A stretch of DNA of 63,996 bases from Albidovulum sp. (GTDB lineage Bacteria; Pseudomonadota; Alphaproteobacteria; Rhodobacterales; Rhodobacteraceae). Where the stretch lies: NCBI GenBank assembly GCA_028823855.1, contig JAPPFL010000059.1, positions 1 to 63,996 of the forward strand, given 5' to 3'. Below, one piece after another: positions 46,347-54,734 of this stretch. A program made the translations under genes and the position numbers. Under the pieces are notes generated by a model. The model searched no databases. It was not told where the DNA came from and was given only the letters and a program-made list of their open reading frames with translations. Each line of letters starts with the position of its first letter. Within the stretch, counting starts at the first letter, position 1.

Positions 46347-47218
46347 TGGGCATCGGGTCGACACAACCACTTTTGTCCATCCGCAATCTCACCGTTCGTT
46401 TTGGCACGTTTACAGCACTCGACAACCTGTCGTTCAACCTTGATTCGGGCAAGACAACAGCAGTCGTGGGCGAGAGCGGCTCAGGCAAATCTGTAACCGC
46501 GCTATCCGTCATGGGGCTTGTAACTCTGGGCACGCGAGCCGAAATCGACGCCGGCGAAATCCTGTTTGAGCGCAAGGACGGATCGACGATCGACCTTCTT
46601 CAATGCACCGAGCGCGAGATGCGCAGCATTCGCGGCAATGAAATCTCGATGATCTTCCAGGAGCCTCTCACCAGTCTCAACCCCGTCTACACGACCGGTG
46701 ACCAGGTGATGGAGTCCATTCAGCTTCATCAGGGGCTGACCCGTCGCAGCGCTAAGGACAAGGCTCTCGAGATGTTCGAGATGGTCCGCATCCCGAGAGC
46801 GGAAAAGGTGCTCACCGATTATCCTCACCAGCTTTCCGGAGGCATGCGTCAACGGGTGATGATCGCCATGGCGCTGTCGTGCGATCCAAAACTCCTCATT
46901 GCTGACGAACCAACGACTGCTTTGGATGTGACAATCCAGGCGCAAATGCTGGGGCTGATGAAGGAGTTGCAGGATCAGACCGGAGCATCCGTGATGCTCA
47001 TCACCCACGACATGGGCGTCGTTGCCGAGGTCGCCGACGACATTGTGGTCATGAGGCGATCCAAAGTGGTCGAAACCGGAAATGTGTACGATATTTTCGA
47101 AAAGCCGGAAGCGAACTATACGCGGGCGCTTCTCGCCTCCATTCCTCGACTGGGATCAATGACCGGAAAGTCTGAGCCGGAATTGTTTGATCTCGTTCTG
47201 GAGGCGAACGAAAGATGA
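46346..47218 (+). CDS. Peptide-type ABC ATPase, DppD class
   Basis: A 290-residue ATPase with Walker A GESGSGKSV, signature LSGGMRQRVMIAMAL, Walker B LLIADEPTTALD and the H-loop ITHDMG. It powers the importer together with the next gene. ATG 46346 overlaps the permease stop; a GTG three bases earlier is also possible. It overlaps the next gene by four bases. Confidence 0.93.
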   Translation: MGIGSTQPLLSIRNLTVRFGTFTALDNLSFNLDSGKTTAVVGESGSGKSVTALSVMGLVTLGTRAEIDAGEILFERKDGSTIDLLQCTEREMRSIRGNEISMIFQEPLTSLNPVYTTGDQVMESIQLHQGLTRRSAKDKALEMFEMVRIPRAEKVLTDYPHQLSGGMRQRVMIAMALSCDPKLLIADEPTTALDVTIQAQMLGLMKELQDQTGASVMLITHDMGVVAEVADDIVVMRRSKVVETGNVYDIFEKPEANYTRALLASIPRLGSMTGKSEPELFDLVLEANER

Positions 47219-48114
47219 ATTCGCTGCTGGATGTTCGCGAACTCCAAAAGGTATTTCCCTTGAAAGACGGGTCGAAGGTCCATGCAGTGGAACATGTGGA
47301 CGTCGAAGTGGGACACGCCGAGACACTCGCCGTGGTCGGCGAAAGTGGATGCGGCAAATCCACGCTGGCCCAATTGATCTGCAAGCTGCTCGATGCAGAC
47401 GGCGGAAGCATCAAGCTCGAAGGCAAAGAGCTTACTGGCTTGTCGACCGTCCAGATGCGTCCGCATCGCTCCAAGATGCAGATGATCTTTCAAGACCCGT
47501 TTGCCAGCCTCGATCCCCGACGCACCGTTGGCTATTCAGTTGCGGAGCCGCTGATCATTCATGGCCTGGCGAAGAAGCGGGAAGAACTCCGGGATCGCGT
47601 AGCGAAGCTGTTCGAACGGGTTGGACTGCTGCTGAGCCACATGAACCAGTTTCCGCATCAGTTCTCCGGCGGTCAGCGTCAGCGAGTGTGCATTGCGCGC
47701 GCTCTTGCGCTGGCGCCCAAACTGGTGATCGCGGACGAATCAGTATCCGCGCTGGACGTGTCCGTGCAAGCGCAAGTCATCAACCTGATGATGGAGCTGC
47801 AGCGCGACATGGGGCTCAGCTACCTGTTCATTACCCATGACCTCGCTGTCGTTGAGCGCATGGCTCACCGGGTCGCGGTGATGTATCTCGGGCAGATCGT
47901 TGAAATGGGCTCTCGGGCCCATATTTTCGAGAACCCGACGCATTCATATACCAAGAAGCTGCTTCAAGCGGCACCGATTGCAGATCCGCGGCAGCGAAAG
48001 GAACGCCCCTTGCTGACTGGCGAAATCCCGAGCCCCCGCTGGGCAGCGGGACAGTCGCCCGTCCGGGTTGAGCATGTCGAGATTGAACCCGGGCACCTCG
48101 TCGCCAAGGAATAG
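47215..48114 (+). CDS. Peptide-type ABC ATPase, DppF class
   Basis: A 299-residue ATPase with Walker A GESGCGKSTL, signature FSGGQRQRVCIARAL, Walker B LVIADESVSALD and H-loop ITHDLA. The end GEIPSPRW...VEIEPGHLV is the usual tail of this class. It completes a two-ATPase importer. Confidence 0.93.
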   Translation: MNSLLDVRELQKVFPLKDGSKVHAVEHVDVEVGHAETLAVVGESGCGKSTLAQLICKLLDADGGSIKLEGKELTGLSTVQMRPHRSKMQMIFQDPFASLDPRRTVGYSVAEPLIIHGLAKKREELRDRVAKLFERVGLLLSHMNQFPHQFSGGQRQRVCIARALALAPKLVIADESVSALDVSVQAQVINLMMELQRDMGLSYLFITHDLAVVERMAHRVAVMYLGQIVEMGSRAHIFENPTHSYTKKLLQAAPIADPRQRKERPLLTGEIPSPRWAAGQSPVRVEHVEIEPGHLVAKE

Positions 48115-48184
48115 ACGCCAAAGGCATAAGTGTTGCTCAGGAACCCACTCGACATCGCACTGCAAGGAGGCGCTGGAGGGCACC

Positions 48185-49561
48185 GTGGAGAATAACCGAT
48201 CCCAAGCCGGTATAAACATTGATACACCCATACGCTTTCAGGACGAATTACCGGACGCGACCGACCTCATCATAGTTGGCGGCGGCATCGTGGGCATCTT
48301 CTCCGCGCTCTACGCGAACCGGCTCGGTCTTAAAGTTCTGGTTTTGGAGAAGGGCAGGATTGCCGGCGAGCAGTCTTCCAGGAATTGGGGCTGGTGCCGA
48401 CAACAGGGCAGGGACGCCGCGGAACTTCCCGTCGTCATGGAAGCCAATCGCCTGTGGGGCGAGGTCGATGCCGAACTCAAGGGGAAATGCGGATTTGTTC
48501 GCGGCGGATGCTTGTACCTTGCTCGAAATGAAAAACGACTGGCGAAATTCTCCGAATGGATGGAGATCGCCAAGACGCATCAACTCGACACCCGATGGCT
48601 TTCCCCACAGGAGGTCGCCGACAAGATTGACCATCGAGTCGGTGGCGCAACTTCACAAAGCCCATGGGCAGGTGGGATCTGGACACCGAGCGATGCCAGG
48701 GCGGAGCCATGGGTCGCGGTTCCTTCTGTGGCAAGCCTGGCAAGGAGTGAAGGCGTTGCCATCGTCGAGAACTGCGCCGCCCGTTCATTGGACGTCCAAG
48801 GCGGGCGAGTGGTCGGCGTCGTGTCGGAAGCGTTACGCGTTCGCGCCGAGCAGGTCGTGTTGGCCGGGGGCGCATGGTCGTCGCTGCTCCTGCAGCACCA
48901 TGGCGTTTTCATTCCTCAACTCTCCTTCAGGGCAACAGTTGTGCAGACCGATGAGTTGCCGGATTTCTTCGACGGAACTGCCATTGATGAGGGTTTGGCC
49001 ATTCGCCGGCGCGAAGATGGCGGCTACACGCTGGCCGACCGCGACCCGGTCGATCTTTACCTCGGTCGCGACGCGTTTCGCGCGGCCCCGTACTATCTTC
49101 CCACCTTGAAATCGAGCCTCGCAAATCCCCGGATTCTCCCGTTTGGCCCGAAGGAATTCCCTGACTCCTGGTTGACTCCCCGACGATGGCGGGCGGACGA
49201 GGAGAGTCCCTTCGAACGCACAAGGGTTCTCGACCCGAATCCGAATTCCAAGTCGGTTGAGAGCGCGACCGGTCAGTTCGCCAATCTGTTTCCCGGTCTT
49301 GGTGTTCCGAAAATACTGAACGCCTGGGCTGGCATGGTCGATACGATGCCGGATATCGTTCCAGTTATCGACCATGTCCCGGAGCTCGGCGGTCTCATCC
49401 TAGCGACCGGCATGAGTGGACACGGGTTCGGCATGGGTCCGGGAGTCGGCAAGATCGTTGCCGACCTAGCCTTGCAGAGGCACCCCGGCCACTCAATGAA
49501 CCGGTTCCGTTACTCGCGCTTTTCAGATGGGAGCAAACTGGATGTCGGGCCTGCCGTTTAG
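48185..49561 (+). CDS. FAD-dependent amine oxidase (DAO family), amadoriase candidate
   Basis: A 458-residue flavoprotein. The FAD motif IVGGGIVGIFSALYANRLGLKVLVLEKG is followed by EQSSRNWGWCRQQGRD, the block near the isoalloxazine in DAO-type oxidases, and the C-terminal ATGMSGHGFGMGPGVGKIVADLAL. The start is GTG with GGAGG spaced five bases. As last gene of the fructosamine operon it could oxidise fructosyl amino acids or N-alkylated amino acids released from them, as fungal amadoriases do. The same family also includes D-amino acid and sarcosine-type enzymes, so the substrate is inference. Confidence 0.8.
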   Translation: MENNRSQAGINIDTPIRFQDELPDATDLIIVGGGIVGIFSALYANRLGLKVLVLEKGRIAGEQSSRNWGWCRQQGRDAAELPVVMEANRLWGEVDAELKGKCGFVRGGCLYLARNEKRLAKFSEWMEIAKTHQLDTRWLSPQEVADKIDHRVGGATSQSPWAGGIWTPSDARAEPWVAVPSVASLARSEGVAIVENCAARSLDVQGGRVVGVVSEALRVRAEQVVLAGGAWSSLLLQHHGVFIPQLSFRATVVQTDELPDFFDGTAIDEGLAIRRREDGGYTLADRDPVDLYLGRDAFRAAPYYLPTLKSSLANPRILPFGPKEFPDSWLTPRRWRADEESPFERTRVLDPNPNSKSVESATGQFANLFPGLGVPKILNAWAGMVDTMPDIVPVIDHVPELGGLILATGMSGHGFGMGPGVGKIVADLALQRHPGHSMNRFRYSRFSDGSKLDVGPAV

Positions 49562-50016
49562 CATTCTATGCAAGCACCATCGACCGCGTGTCTGGAGTCA
49601 ATCGCGTTGGCCAATTTAAGGACTACAAAACAGTCGGGCGTTAATCCGCTGCTTTATCCTGCTCCCGGTTTACGTTGTCATTGCCGAAGAGCCCTGGATG
49701 CCGGGATTGGGACTTCGTCCCGAGAGTGCCATCAAGCACGCGCGTTCTGGTCTGGAGCATGAAGTGAGCCCCCGGCTTTGACCGGCGCGTCCGCTAGCCT
49801 TCGAGGCGCACTTTCCGACAACCGCGTTGACCGCGGATTCAAAGCAGGCCGTCGAGGCCCGTTCGCCACGGCGGTAGCGGTCGGCGTAGTTCGGAATAGC
49901 ATGGGTATTGTTGCCGATATAGGCTCAAACGGACCGAAGCCGCATATGCGGGCATCTGAAAGAACAGAAAATGCATAAGTGAATTGTTGATACCATCCTT
50001 CTGTCGTTGGCGGTTC
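49562..50016. other. Intergenic region, no gene seen
   Basis: No supported gene. The stretch separates the fructosamine operon from a convergent Cys-rich gene and ends in a strong terminator hairpin. Composition is mixed, with G+C-rich patches similar to the left element. Confidence 0.5.
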
Positions 50017-50053
50017 AAAAGCGCGGAATCCTGGCGATTCGCCGCGCTTTTTT
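50017..50053 (-). terminator. Bidirectional terminator hairpin; core shared with 1862-1886
   Basis: AAAAGCGCGG (50017-50026) pairs perfectly with CCGCGCTTTT (50042-50051), followed by TT on the plus strand; on the minus strand it comes directly after the stop of the Cys-rich gene. The 25-base core 50022-50046 is identical, inverted, to 1862-1886. Confidence 0.8.
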
Positions 50054-50456
50054 AGGCACGGATTTGCACTCCGGTCGCGTCCGGATCGGCTCTTTGGTCG
50101 TCTTGAGGGTCTCGCGGCAACATGTCTTCGGCGTCCGGATAGGCGCGGGGACGATTGCATCGGGCATGCTCCCGGAACCGTGGTTCGATCGCGGTTCCCG
50201 GGCGGCGGCAGCCGCAGGTTGCCTCCGTTGGATCCGCGGCCGCTCGCCGCATCCGATACAGTTGCTGGCGCCGGCGGTTCCATTCCCGGCCGCGCTCGCT
50301 CATCGCATAGCGGCGGTTCGCTTTCCTACGACGCTCGCGGCATCCGGCATCGCTGCAGGAATTCGAACATTGCAGATGACCGCGGTCGCGGGCCCGGCGC
50401 GAAACCACGCGACGGTTGCACCGCCCGCAGTGGAAAAGCCGACCCTCAAGACACAT
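50052..50456 (-). CDS. Cys-rich putative zinc-ribbon protein, mobile-element type
   Basis: A 134-residue basic protein. The Cys/His pattern HCGRC...QC..SC..AGC in the first 40 residues looks like a zinc ribbon, and RRKANRRYAMSERGREWNRRRQQLYRMRR follows. This arrangement is familiar from small proteins near transposons, whose function is unknown to me. The C-terminal 65 residues are Arg/Pro-rich and vary. ATG 50456 is the likely start; no upstream Shine-Dalgarno is clear. High G+C and the shared hairpin link it to the left element. It is convergent with the fructosamine operon. Confidence 0.5.
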   Translation of the reverse strand: MCLEGRLFHCGRCNRRVVSRRARDRGHLQCSNSCSDAGCRERRRKANRRYAMSERGREWNRRRQQLYRMRRAAADPTEATCGCRRPGTAIEPRFREHARCNRPRAYPDAEDMLPRDPQDDQRADPDATGVQIRA

Positions 50457-51169
50457 CAACAATCTCCGTCGGAACGGCAAGCAACCGGATCGGCGCCTCG
50501 GCTGCGGCTCCGGACGAGAGACTACAGGAGTCAAACAAAAGGGAGAGAGAACAATTTTACGGAAACGCGGCGAACCTCCGGAATACCGCGCTATTTCACA
50601 GCCATCGACACCGTAGACACTCAGGAACGTGTTGGCGATCACGGAATCAGCTGCCTGCGCCACCTCGCCCCGCTTGGCCCGAATATCCCTAGCGCCAACC
50701 TGGATGAATACCCGAGCGCCCTCGCCCGTGCCGCCATGAAAGCCAAACCCTTGACCAAGTAGTAGCCAGCCACATCGAATTCTTGTCGGAGGGTCTCGAC
50801 GATCTCCCTCGTGGAGCCGACCGCCCTCGATACCGAGGCGGTGGCCAATATCGACTTCGCCATCGCCACGCAGCACACCGCGACGCGCGTTTTCGTAGAT
50901 ATTATTCAATGAAATTCCTAGCATTCTTTGCTGCAGAAGTCGGAATTTGGCATAGAAAAAATCATCCGGATCGATTTGAATCGAAATCGATTCGCCTGAA
51001 GAATGAAAGTCGAAAGGAAGCCCGCGACTCAGAGCTACATGGTTCGGTTTAACGAAAAGAGAGCGGAATACTTGGATTTCGGATGCGCTTACCCGAAATG
51101 AACCAGCGTGTACATTCGTACGCCACAAAAATTGACTGATTGCCTCAAACTGAAAAGGGAGGATTTGCT
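50457..51169. other. Unassigned region, possibly decayed mobile DNA
   Basis: Long frames exist on the minus strand because the DNA is G+C-rich up to about 50880, but none shows recognisable protein features. From about 50890 the base composition becomes host-like. The promoter of the TPR gene must lie at the right end. Confidence 0.4.
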
Positions 51170-51637
51170 ATGAATTTATTTGCGAGGATTGCGCTTGCGG
51201 CGATTGTTGCGTTCTCGGCACCAATTTCGGCAATGGCGGCCGTGAGCGACACCCCGGTCGAAAAAGTTTCGTCTGCTTACAGCATGGGCCTAGAGGCTGC
51301 GGATTCCGAAAACTGGAAGCTTGCTGTCGTCCATTTCACGGAGGCTGTCCGGCTTGAGCCTGACAATGCCGACGCATTCAATATGCTGGCATACAGCCAG
51401 CGCCAAATCGGCGATTTGGAGAGTGCTTTCTCGAACTATGAAATGGCGCTAGCCATTGATCCGCGGCACGAAGAGGCATTGGAGTACTTGGGAGAAGCAT
51501 ACCTATTGGTCGACGATTTGGACTCCGCCGTTGTTCAACTTGAGAAGCTTGATGAAATTTGCGATGGCGACTGCGAAGCGTATTTCGAACTTCGGGATGC
51601 TATCGAAGAATTTCGAGCGGCGCGCGGCTCCGACTAG
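51170..51637 (+). CDS. Exported TPR-repeat protein
   Basis: A 155-residue protein with a signal peptide (1-24, ends AMA) and about three tetratricopeptide repeats (AYSMGLEAADSENWKLAVVHFTEAVRLEPDN, AFNMLAYSQRQIGDLESAFSNYEMALAIDPRH, ALEYLGEAYLLVDDLDSAVVQLEKL). A Cys pair ICDGDC follows. TPRs bind partner proteins, here in the periplasm. ATG 51170 has GGGAGGA upstream. It stands alone, so its partner is unknown. Confidence 0.85.
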   Translation: MNLFARIALAAIVAFSAPISAMAAVSDTPVEKVSSAYSMGLEAADSENWKLAVVHFTEAVRLEPDNADAFNMLAYSQRQIGDLESAFSNYEMALAIDPRHEEALEYLGEAYLLVDDLDSAVVQLEKLDEICDGDCEAYFELRDAIEEFRAARGSD

Positions 51638-51939
51638 CGAAAGGAGCGAAATCCCTTTTGGGAAAATCTTGTCGAATACCGGCAGCGTCGATGCCGTAGC
51701 GAACAATTCTTCGCCCATGCTGAAAACTCGCGCGCATTGCCGTCGCCGTGAGAAAAGAGGTCGATTTCGACCTCGCCGAACTCTTCAAGGACAAGCACCG
51801 GAGACTCTTTCCGGTATGTTCTGAGTGCGGCGACAGCTAGAGCCGGGATCTAGCAGGGCCTAAAGGCGCCACCTACGATCCGCTCCACTTCAAGCTCGGC
51901 GAATTTTGCCGATGCAGCGAGAATGAAAGGAATTTATGC
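51638..51939. other. Intergenic region with a 30-codon orphan frame
   Basis: No assignable gene. A short GTG-initiated frame at 51748-51840 reads VRKEVDFDLAELFKDKHRRL and ends FPVCSECGDS, which looks more protein-like than chance. It has no clear ribosome site and may be a fragment. Confidence 0.3.
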
Positions 51940-52386
51940 ATGCTGAAGGGAATCGACCCTATTCTCAACGCCGAAATACTATACGCGCTGCGCGCCATGG
52001 GTCACGGCGACGACTTGATACTGGCGGACATGAACTTTCCGGCGGACTCCGTAGCACGGCAAACGCGATTGGGGCGATTGCTTCGTATCTCGCTAGCGAG
52101 CGCCGCCGAAGTCACGAAAGCAATTCTATCCCTTTACCCTGTCGACACGTTTGTCGACGACGCGGTAGCGCGAATGATGCTTGCCGATGGCCCAGAAGAA
52201 ATTCCTCCTGTCCAAGAGGAGGTTCAACAAGTGGTCGACTCCCTGTCTGAAAAGAAAGGACCTATGGTGCCGATAGAACGATTCGCTTTTTATGAACGCG
52301 CCAGAAACGCCTACTGCGTCATTCAAACAGGCGAAAGGCGATTCTACGGATGCTTTGCGATAAGGAAAGGCGTTATTGCGCCATGA
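51940..52386 (+). CDS. RbsD/FucU-family sugar mutarotase
   Basis: A 148-residue enzyme that interconverts ring forms or anomers of ribose or fucose. LKGIDPILNAEILYALRAMGHGDDLILADMNFPA carries the catalytic-type His. The YPVDTFVDDAVARM, RFAFYERARNAYCVIQTGERRFYGCFAIRKGVI blocks place it nearer FucU than RbsD. It is followed 24 bases later by ribokinase, so it likely feeds that enzyme. No sugar transporter is adjacent. Confidence 0.88.
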   Translation: MLKGIDPILNAEILYALRAMGHGDDLILADMNFPADSVARQTRLGRLLRISLASAAEVTKAILSLYPVDTFVDDAVARMMLADGPEEIPPVQEEVQQVVDSLSEKKGPMVPIERFAFYERARNAYCVIQTGERRFYGCFAIRKGVIAP

Positions 52387-52410
52387 AAAAGTGAATATTC
52401 GAGGGAATCC

Positions 52411-53337
52411 ATGCAAGAGAGCGGCATAGTAATTCTAGGAATCTTCGTGGCCGATGCAGCTTATCGCGCCGACAGGCAGCCGCGAATAGGCGAAACCATA
52501 TTGGGGAAGGGCTTTGCACTTGGACCGGGAGGAAAGGGATCAAATCAAGCCGTCGCGGCGGCGAGACTAGGCTCGCAAGTTAAATTCATTACTCGCATCG
52601 GCGACGACGCATTTGCCCGCATGGCTCGCGACATGTGGGCGCGGGAAAACATCGAATCGCTTGTCGTGGCCGACCCAGGTAGCTTCACTGGTTCCGCTTA
52701 TATTTTTGTCGACGACGCGACGGGCAACAACGCTATAATAGTCGTGCCAGGCGCCGCTTCTGACGTGGGTGTTCAGGACATCGAGCAAAACGCCGATTCA
52801 ATCAGAGACGCGAGCATTTTCATGGCGCAATTCGAAACACCGATCGACGCCGCCAAGCGAGGAATGGAAATCGCCAAGTCCAGCGGGACTACGACAGTTT
52901 TGAATCCGGCGCCCGCCGCCGCAGTAGATCGCGATTTGCTTGAATTGTGCGACTATTTGGTTCCGAATGAAAGCGAAGCGGAAACGTTGACCGGCATGCG
53001 CGTGCAAACTGTTGAAGATGCCAGAGAAGCCTCTCGCGCTCTTCGCGAGATGGGGGCGAAATCGGTAATCGTAACGCTGGGCGAAAACGGCGCGCTTTTA
53101 AACCTTGGCGGCGAATGCAAGCATCTCGCGGCCTTCAACGCAGGACCTGTCGTTGAAACGACCGGGGCCGGCGATAGCTTTTGCGGCGGATTCGCGCATG
53201 CCTTGCTGCAGGGGCATACGCCGTATGAAGCGACCAGGTATGCTTGTGCCGCCGCGAGTATTTCCGTTACGCGCCCCGGAACCGCGCCTTCAATGCCGAG
53301 CGCCGATGAAGTGGAACTACTTTTGTCGAAGTTGTAG
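52411..53337 (+). CDS. rbsK: Ribokinase-family sugar kinase
   Basis: A 308-residue PfkB-family kinase. GPGGKGSNQAVAAARLGSQVKFITRIGDD, the NPAPAA strand, NESEAETLTG and TTGAGDSFCGGFAHAL with the catalytic Asp are characteristic of ribokinase. It phosphorylates ribose to ribose-5-P. Paired with the mutarotase and closed by a terminator, it forms a two-gene unit. Confidence 0.88.
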   Translation: MQESGIVILGIFVADAAYRADRQPRIGETILGKGFALGPGGKGSNQAVAAARLGSQVKFITRIGDDAFARMARDMWARENIESLVVADPGSFTGSAYIFVDDATGNNAIIVVPGAASDVGVQDIEQNADSIRDASIFMAQFETPIDAAKRGMEIAKSSGTTTVLNPAPAAAVDRDLLELCDYLVPNESEAETLTGMRVQTVEDAREASRALREMGAKSVIVTLGENGALLNLGGECKHLAAFNAGPVVETTGAGDSFCGGFAHALLQGHTPYEATRYACAAASISVTRPGTAPSMPSADEVELLLSKL

Positions 53338-53362
53338 TTCCAATGAGAACTTGGAATTTTTT
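53338..53362 (+). terminator. Rho-independent terminator of the mutarotase-ribokinase unit
   Basis: TTCCAA (53338-53343) pairs with TTGGAA (53351-53356) and six Ts follow. The stem begins right after the ribokinase stop TAG (53335-53337). Confidence 0.75.
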
Positions 53363-53408
53363 GCAAAGATCCTACATTTTTTAGATCCGATTCACGTGAC
53401 TCGGTCAA

Positions 53409-54167
53409 TCAGGCGATGACCGCAGCGAAACGGAGCCTCACATAGTCAGCCGTCCAATTTCCATCACCATCGCGCAGGCAAGGCGCCAGCAATGCAATGG
53501 CTTCATCCAATACCTCTTGCCTTTTTTCACTCCCGGCGGCGCTCAGCATCGGTGTAGCGAAAGTGTCGAGCCATCCCTTCATGCCCGTTGGAAGCGGCGT
53601 TGGCCTCGGATGGAGCGCGATTTCGTTGACCCTAAAGCCGTGTAATTCCAGTTTTTTTGCATATTCGTCGACTGTCGGAAAAAACCAGGGGTTGTCGAAA
53701 CCTTCGTCGAATCCATTTAATTTAAGCGCTCCGAACAGTGCGGAAAGGATCGCAGCTACGTTGCCATGGCCACCGAACTCCCCGACAAATCGACCGCCTT
53801 TCTTCAATGCTCTGGCGACACCGGCCAATACGCCGTCGGCATCAAGCATCCAGTGAAGAGCCGCGTTGGAAAATACTGCGTCGAACTCCTCCCTGAATTC
53901 AAGGTTTTGCGCGTCCATAAAACATACGAACAAACCTCTTTCCCTGGCGGCCGACAGCAAGTTTTCGGACGTGTCGATTCCGACGACGCGAGCGCCAGCC
54001 TGCTCTATTTGCTTGGTAAGGAATCCGTCCCCACATCCCAAATCAAGAATCCGTTCATCTGCTTTCGGGGCAAGAATTTCAATTAACGGCGACCCAAGTT
54101 GCGAAACGAATCGCGCGTTTCGCTCATAGCGCGAGGTGTCCCATTCCTGTTTGCGCCGCACATTCAT
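53409..54167 (-). CDS. Class I SAM-dependent methyltransferase
   Basis: A 252-residue methyltransferase. Motif I ILDLGCGDGFLTKQIEQAGARVVGIDTS, the DAQNLEF acidic loop and FDAVFSNAALHWM resemble trans-aconitate methyltransferase and related small-molecule enzymes. The substrate is unknown. It is convergent with the ribokinase unit and stands alone. Confidence 0.85.
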   Translation of the reverse strand: MNVRRKQEWDTSRYERNARFVSQLGSPLIEILAPKADERILDLGCGDGFLTKQIEQAGARVVGIDTSENLLSAARERGLFVCFMDAQNLEFREEFDAVFSNAALHWMLDADGVLAGVARALKKGGRFVGEFGGHGNVAAILSALFGALKLNGFDEGFDNPWFFPTVDEYAKKLELHGFRVNEIALHPRPTPLPTGMKGWLDTFATPMLSAAGSEKRQEVLDEAIALLAPCLRDGDGNWTADYVRLRFAAVIA

Positions 54168-54409
54168 CGAATTTTCCGTCCCTTTTTTGCGCTAACGTGA
54201 GAAAGTCCATTGTCATTCGTGAAAGAACGAATACTCTAATCCTATATCGACAAGCAAAATCTAAATTATTCAGCTTGCGGGCCGACTTGTCGAATTATGC
54301 ATTGAAATTCGCAAGAATAGATGCCTAACGGATCGCGACGCGACAATGCAAAATAATTCGCGCGATATCTTGATAGTCGCACTTAGCCGGATATAAGAAA
54401 CGTTGCGTC

Positions 54410-54499
54410 GGAGAGGTGGCCGAGTGGTCGAAGGCGCACGCCTGGAACGCGTGTAGGCGGGGAACCGTCTCCAGGGTTCGAATCCCTGTCTCTCCGCCA
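54410..54499 (+). tRNA. tRNA-Ser(GGA)
   Basis: A class II tRNA of 90 bases. Acceptor GGAGAGG pairs with TCTCTCC, GCCA is encoded, the anticodon stem is CACGC/GCGTG with loop CTGGAAC (GGA), a long variable arm follows, and the T-loop is TTCGAAT. Its 3' end faces the catabolic locus to the right. Confidence 0.97.
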
Positions 54500-54734
54500 G
54501 GTATTTTGCCGTCGGCGACGGGATCAAGAGCAACGATAGCGACATTAGCGCGCCAAATTCAATGCGCATGAGGCCTCTCGGGCGTCTCCGCTGCGAGCCT
54601 CCCGCAGGCGTATGCCTCCGCCGATCGCGACTTCGAATCCGCGTTGGCCAGAATCGTTAGACCTATTTGGAGTTGGCCTTTGACGGGCAGGCGGTTCGGC
54701 GATTCCGGAAAGCCGCAAGAATACGATAATCCTG

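Noticed and set aside
50639-51128. Minus-strand frames upstream of the Cys-rich gene
   Set aside because: No domain pattern, competing frames of equal quality and no ribosome site; kept only as possible decayed mobile DNA.
54410-54499. tRNA-Ser(GGA) as attachment site of a second island containing the catabolic locus
   Set aside because: No integrase and no repeated tRNA 3' end was found to its right inside the window, so this remains unsupported.
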